From Leptospira johnsonii (lineage in GTDB: Bacteria > Spirochaetota > Leptospiria > Leptospirales > Leptospiraceae), in NCBI RefSeq assembly GCF_003112675.1, contig NZ_BFAY01000006.1:186001-250000 (forward strand): a DNA stretch of 64,000 nucleotides, written 5' to 3'. The position numbers were made by a program, and so were the translations under genes. A model generated the notes under the pieces. The model had not been told where the DNA came from and did not search any database. It saw nothing but the letters and a program-made list of their open reading frames with translations. The stretch's first letter is position 1. Each line of letters begins with the position of its first letter. Of this stretch, positions 61,313 to 64,000 are shown in pieces.

Positions 61313-63361
61313 TCAAGCTACTAAATCATAGAGTTTTAATAGAGCGTCCGGTTCAGGATCTCGTCCCAGAAAACGTTTGAATAGGATCATCGCGTTTTCG
61401 GAGCCTCCTTTTTCCAAGATCTCAGTTCTGTATTTTGCCGCCAGATCCTCGTCAAAAATCCCCTTGGACCTGAACGCAAAAAAGGCGTCCGCTGCCAGAA
61501 GTTCCGCCCATTTATAACTATAATAACCTGCCGCATATCCTCCTGAGAAAATATGCCCAAATCCGTTCTGGAACTTGTTATATTCAGGAGGAAAAAGAAC
61601 GCTTATATCTTTTCGAACTAAATCCAGAATATTCTGCACTTCTTCTTCCGAATACTTTTGGAGATGGATCCTTATATCAAAAATTCCGAATTCTAGCTGA
61701 CGGACAACTCCCATCGCAGCCAAAAAGTTCTTAGTATCTTTTAATTTTTGCGCCAATTCTTTTGGGATAGGTTTTCCTGTTTCATAATGAAATGCGAAGA
61801 AGTTTAACACTTCCGGCTCATATGCAAAATTTTCCAAAAACTGAGAAGGAAATTCCACTGCATCCCATTCTACACCATTGATCCCGCTGACAGGAGGCTC
61901 TTCTATTTTTGCACAAAGATGATGGAGAGCATGTCCCATCTCATGGAAAAATGTGACAACATCCGAATGATTTAAAAGAGAAGGAGCTGAATCCTTAGAA
62001 GGAGGAAAATTACAAACCACGAATGCAGAAGGTAGGATCATCCTATTTGGAAGCCTATTACGGGTTTCCCAATGGTTCATCCAGGCCCCGCCCTGTTTGT
62101 CCTTTCTTGCCTCCAGATCCAAATATAACCTTGCGATAATTTCGGAGCCGTTTCTGACGTGATAGACTTCCGTTTTAGGATCCCAAATCGGAGCGTTCGT
62201 CTTCTCAAATTTTAATCCTAAAAGTTTTTCCAAAAAGGAGAAGGTCCCTTTTACAACTGTACTCTTTTCGAAGTAAGGACGGGTCTCTTCTTCGTCAAAA
62301 TCGTAATTTTTCTTCTTTAACTTCTCGGAAACATAAGCGCTATCAAATGCTTGGAAATCTGGAATGTGAATGGATGAAGCGAATTTTTTGAGTTCTGAAA
62401 TTTCCTTCTCCGCTATTGGCCTAGCTAGTTTACCGATTCTTTGTAGGAAGTCCAGCACCTGTTCCGGAGAATCCGCAACCTTAGTTGCCAGAGAAGCTTC
62501 TGCGTAATTTTTATATCCGAGTAAGTTAGCGGACTCGTCTCTTAAAGCCAGTATCTCTTCTAAAATTTTACCGTTGCCGGGGGCACGAGTTACATAGGCC
62601 TTGTACAATTCTTCTCTTTTGGAACGATTGCTTCCATAAGTCATATAACAATTATAACTCGGGAACTGAAGAGTGAAGGAGTAAGTCCCATCCTCATTTC
62701 TGTATAATGCCTTGTCGGACTCTGGAATCTCTTTTACATCTTCTTCAGATTCGATTTTCATTTCGAAAGAATTTGTGGAATCCAAAAGATTTTGAGAAAA
62801 TTGGTTAGAAAGGTCTGACAACCTAAGTTGTATTTCTTGCAGACGATTTTTTTTATCTTCCGGAAGCCCTACTCCGCCCAATTTGAATTGAAGGATTGCA
62901 TCTTCCAGAACCTTGTTCTTTGGTCTGTCTAGTGAAGACTTTTCTTTCTCATAAATTTGAGAGTATAATTTGAATAATTCTTCGTTCTGTCCTAACTCAG
63001 TATAAAATTCGGTAATCTCAGGTAGGATCTCAGTATAATGTTCTTTTGTTTCTTCGCTGTTCTTAACACTATTTAGGTGAGAAAGTACCGTAAATTCTTC
63101 CTGCAATTCCTCAATGGAATCGTTTAGAGGTCGTATTACGGACTCGTAATTTACATCCTTCTTTCGGATTATATCTTCCAAAACCTTTTTAGAGTTTTGT
63201 ATTTTCTCTCGCACCTTCTCCTTTTGGTAAGAAAGTGCGATTTGGGGAAATTCTCTGAATAGAACTGCTGGACTCATCGATTCCAGACTTTCTCCTCCCG
63301 AATGGAAAAGCATCAATTTTCCATCTTGACAAGATTGAAAAACTGATTCGAATTCCTCCAT
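61313..63361 (-). CDS. M3-family oligopeptidase (OpdA/PrlC-like)
   Basis: This 682-residue metallopeptidase has the zinc motif HEMGH at residues 473-477, the third ligand E503 in [11 protein letters not shown] and the late [18 protein letters not shown] that closes the active site. OpdA-type enzymes cut short peptides in the cytosol, and no signal peptide is seen. It is divergent from a lipoprotein gene with only 14 bases between starts. Confidence 0.93.
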   Translation of the reverse strand: MEEFESVFQSCQDGKLMLFHSGGESLESMSPAVLFREFPQIALSYQKEKVREKIQNSKKVLEDIIRKKDVNYESVIRPLNDSIEELQEEFTVLSHLNSVKNSEETKEHYTEILPEITEFYTELGQNEELFKLYSQIYEKEKSSLDRPKNKVLEDAILQFKLGGVGLPEDKKNRLQEIQLRLSDLSNQFSQNLLDSTNSFEMKIESEEDVKEIPESDKALYRNEDGTYSFTLQFPSYNCYMTYGSNRSKREELYKAYVTRAPGNGKILEEILALRDESANLLGYKNYAEASLATKVADSPEQVLDFLQRIGKLARPIAEKEISELKKFASSIHIPDFQAFDSAYVSEKLKKKNYDFDEEETRPYFEKSTVVKGTFSFLEKLLGLKFEKTNAPIWDPKTEVYHVRNGSEIIARLYLDLEARKDKQGGAWMNHWETRNRLPNRMILPSAFVVCNFPPSKDSAPSLLNHSDVVTFFHEMGHALHHLCAKIEEPPVSGINGVEWDAVEFPSQFLENFAYEPEVLNFFAFHYETGKPIPKELAQKLKDTKNFLAAMGVVRQLEFGIFDIRIHLQKYSEEEVQNILDLVRKDISVLFPPEYNKFQNGFGHIFSGGYAAGYYSYKWAELLAADAFFAFRSKGIFDEDLAAKYRTEILEKGGSENAMILFKRFLGRDPEPDALLKLYDLVA

Positions 63362-63375
63362 TCCGACCCTTTCTT

Positions 63376-63975
63376 ATGAGATCTTATCTTCTGATTCCTA
63401 TATTCTTTTTGTATTTGGGCTGCACAAGTCCACCTTTGCCTGTATTCCAAACTACCGAAGGGATCTGTCCTAAGTCGGATCTTTTCGTTTTATCCCAGCC
63501 TGAGATAGATGTGCAAACTGGGAATGACCTGGTCGGGATCTATTGTAAGGCGAATATCACGCCGATTGGATTCGAATGGGAAATTAGTTTAGTGTTTCAA
63601 GATGAGATCCATCCAAACGCATTGAAGGATTTTTTCTATAGGATATACAGAAGAGTCCGTTACGGTAGGACCTACGACATTGAATCCTTTTTGGTCCGAT
63701 TAGAACCGGATGGTAAAACTTTTCAACTAGATCTAAAGAATGTTTACTCAGGAGATCAGATCTTCCAAGAGGACCCGGTTGTTCATAAGGATAGGATACT
63801 TTCTTCTTCTATTTTGGAAAATAGAAGTTCAATGCCTATTCTTTATGTGAATACCTGGAATCATATGTTTGGGGAGAAGGACAATAACCCGGAGCTTTCC
63901 AAGCAAGAGATCCAAATTTCCGAGTTTCGCTTCGGATCCAGAAGCCAACTGGACGGGTATTTCGGGACTTACTGA
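63376..63975 (+). CDS. Lipoprotein of unknown function (199 aa)
   Basis: The protein has a short signal peptide with a lipobox (IPIFFLYLGC, Cys16), so the start at 63376 is fixed. The body reads as beta-rich (LVGIYCKANITPIGFEWEIS, FLVRLEPDGKTFQLDLK). No ribosome site is seen before the ATG. No family is recognised. The stop is 25 bases before the window end. Confidence 0.75.
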   Translation: MRSYLLIPIFFLYLGCTSPPLPVFQTTEGICPKSDLFVLSQPEIDVQTGNDLVGIYCKANITPIGFEWEISLVFQDEIHPNALKDFFYRIYRRVRYGRTYDIESFLVRLEPDGKTFQLDLKNVYSGDQIFQEDPVVHKDRILSSSILENRSSMPILYVNTWNHMFGEKDNNPELSKQEIQISEFRFGSRSQLDGYFGTY

Positions 63976-64000
63976 AGCCGAAAAAGCCTTTTCCGAGCAG

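Overview
The window reads as chromosomal DNA of a Leptospira species. The flagellar gene set and order are spirochete-like: a FliY-type FliN, an FlbB-like collar protein, FapA (DUF342) next to FliA, and an FlhB with an N-terminal leader. The lipoproteins and secreted proteins, and the moderate GC content, fit the same genus. I saw no rRNA, tRNA, CRISPR array or insertion sequence. Genes sit close together, often with ATGA, GTGA or TAATG overlaps.

Layout: (1) 1-7.5 kb holds the 5' end of acetolactate synthase, a TPR protein, a metallophosphoesterase, a multi-span chemotaxis receptor and a large protein resembling the N-terminal module of XPB helicases. (2) 7.7-17.2 kb holds a UbiB-like kinase coupled to feoA-feoB, then envelope genes (LTA-synthase-like sulfatase, NeuB-type synthase, M23 peptidase, DUF4349 protein) and trmH. 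(3) 17.4-24.4 kb is the forward cluster fliF-fliG-fliH-fliI-fliJ-(93-aa protein)-flbB-(OB-fold-like secreted protein). (4) 25.5-40.9 kb is a reverse run of 16 genes: fliN-fliO-fliP-fliQ-fliR-flhB-flhA-flhF-flhG-(161 aa)-fliA-fapA-(121 aa)-(coiled coil)-remA-gmk. Clusters 3 and 4 converge on a DUF3089 lipoprotein. Together they encode the MS ring, switch, export gate and ATPase, the number and placement GTPases, the flagellar sigma factor and collar parts.

(5) 41-48.1 kb is an accessory stretch. It has two ArsR/SRPBCC modules, the second with a DHA2 efflux pump and three SRPBCC genes of which one is truncated, plus a MaoC gene overlapped by a gene remnant and an isolated A+T-rich AlbA_2/ATPase gene. 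(6) 48-64 kb is metabolic and envelope: threonine deaminase with a terminator hairpin over its start, a DUF971 pair, a symporter fused to phosphatidylserine decarboxylase, a possible outer-membrane protein, a START protein, a 7TMR-DISM sensor, acyl-CoA dehydrogenase, fatty-acid hydroxylase, SDR, GST, an M3 peptidase and a lipoprotein.

The points most worth checking are the AGCS-Psd fusion, gmk lacking any ATG/GTG/TTG upstream of its P-loop, the 93-aa gene overlapping fliJ by 128 bases in another frame, the hairpin over the ilvA start, and the uncharacterised proteins embedded in the flagellar operon.
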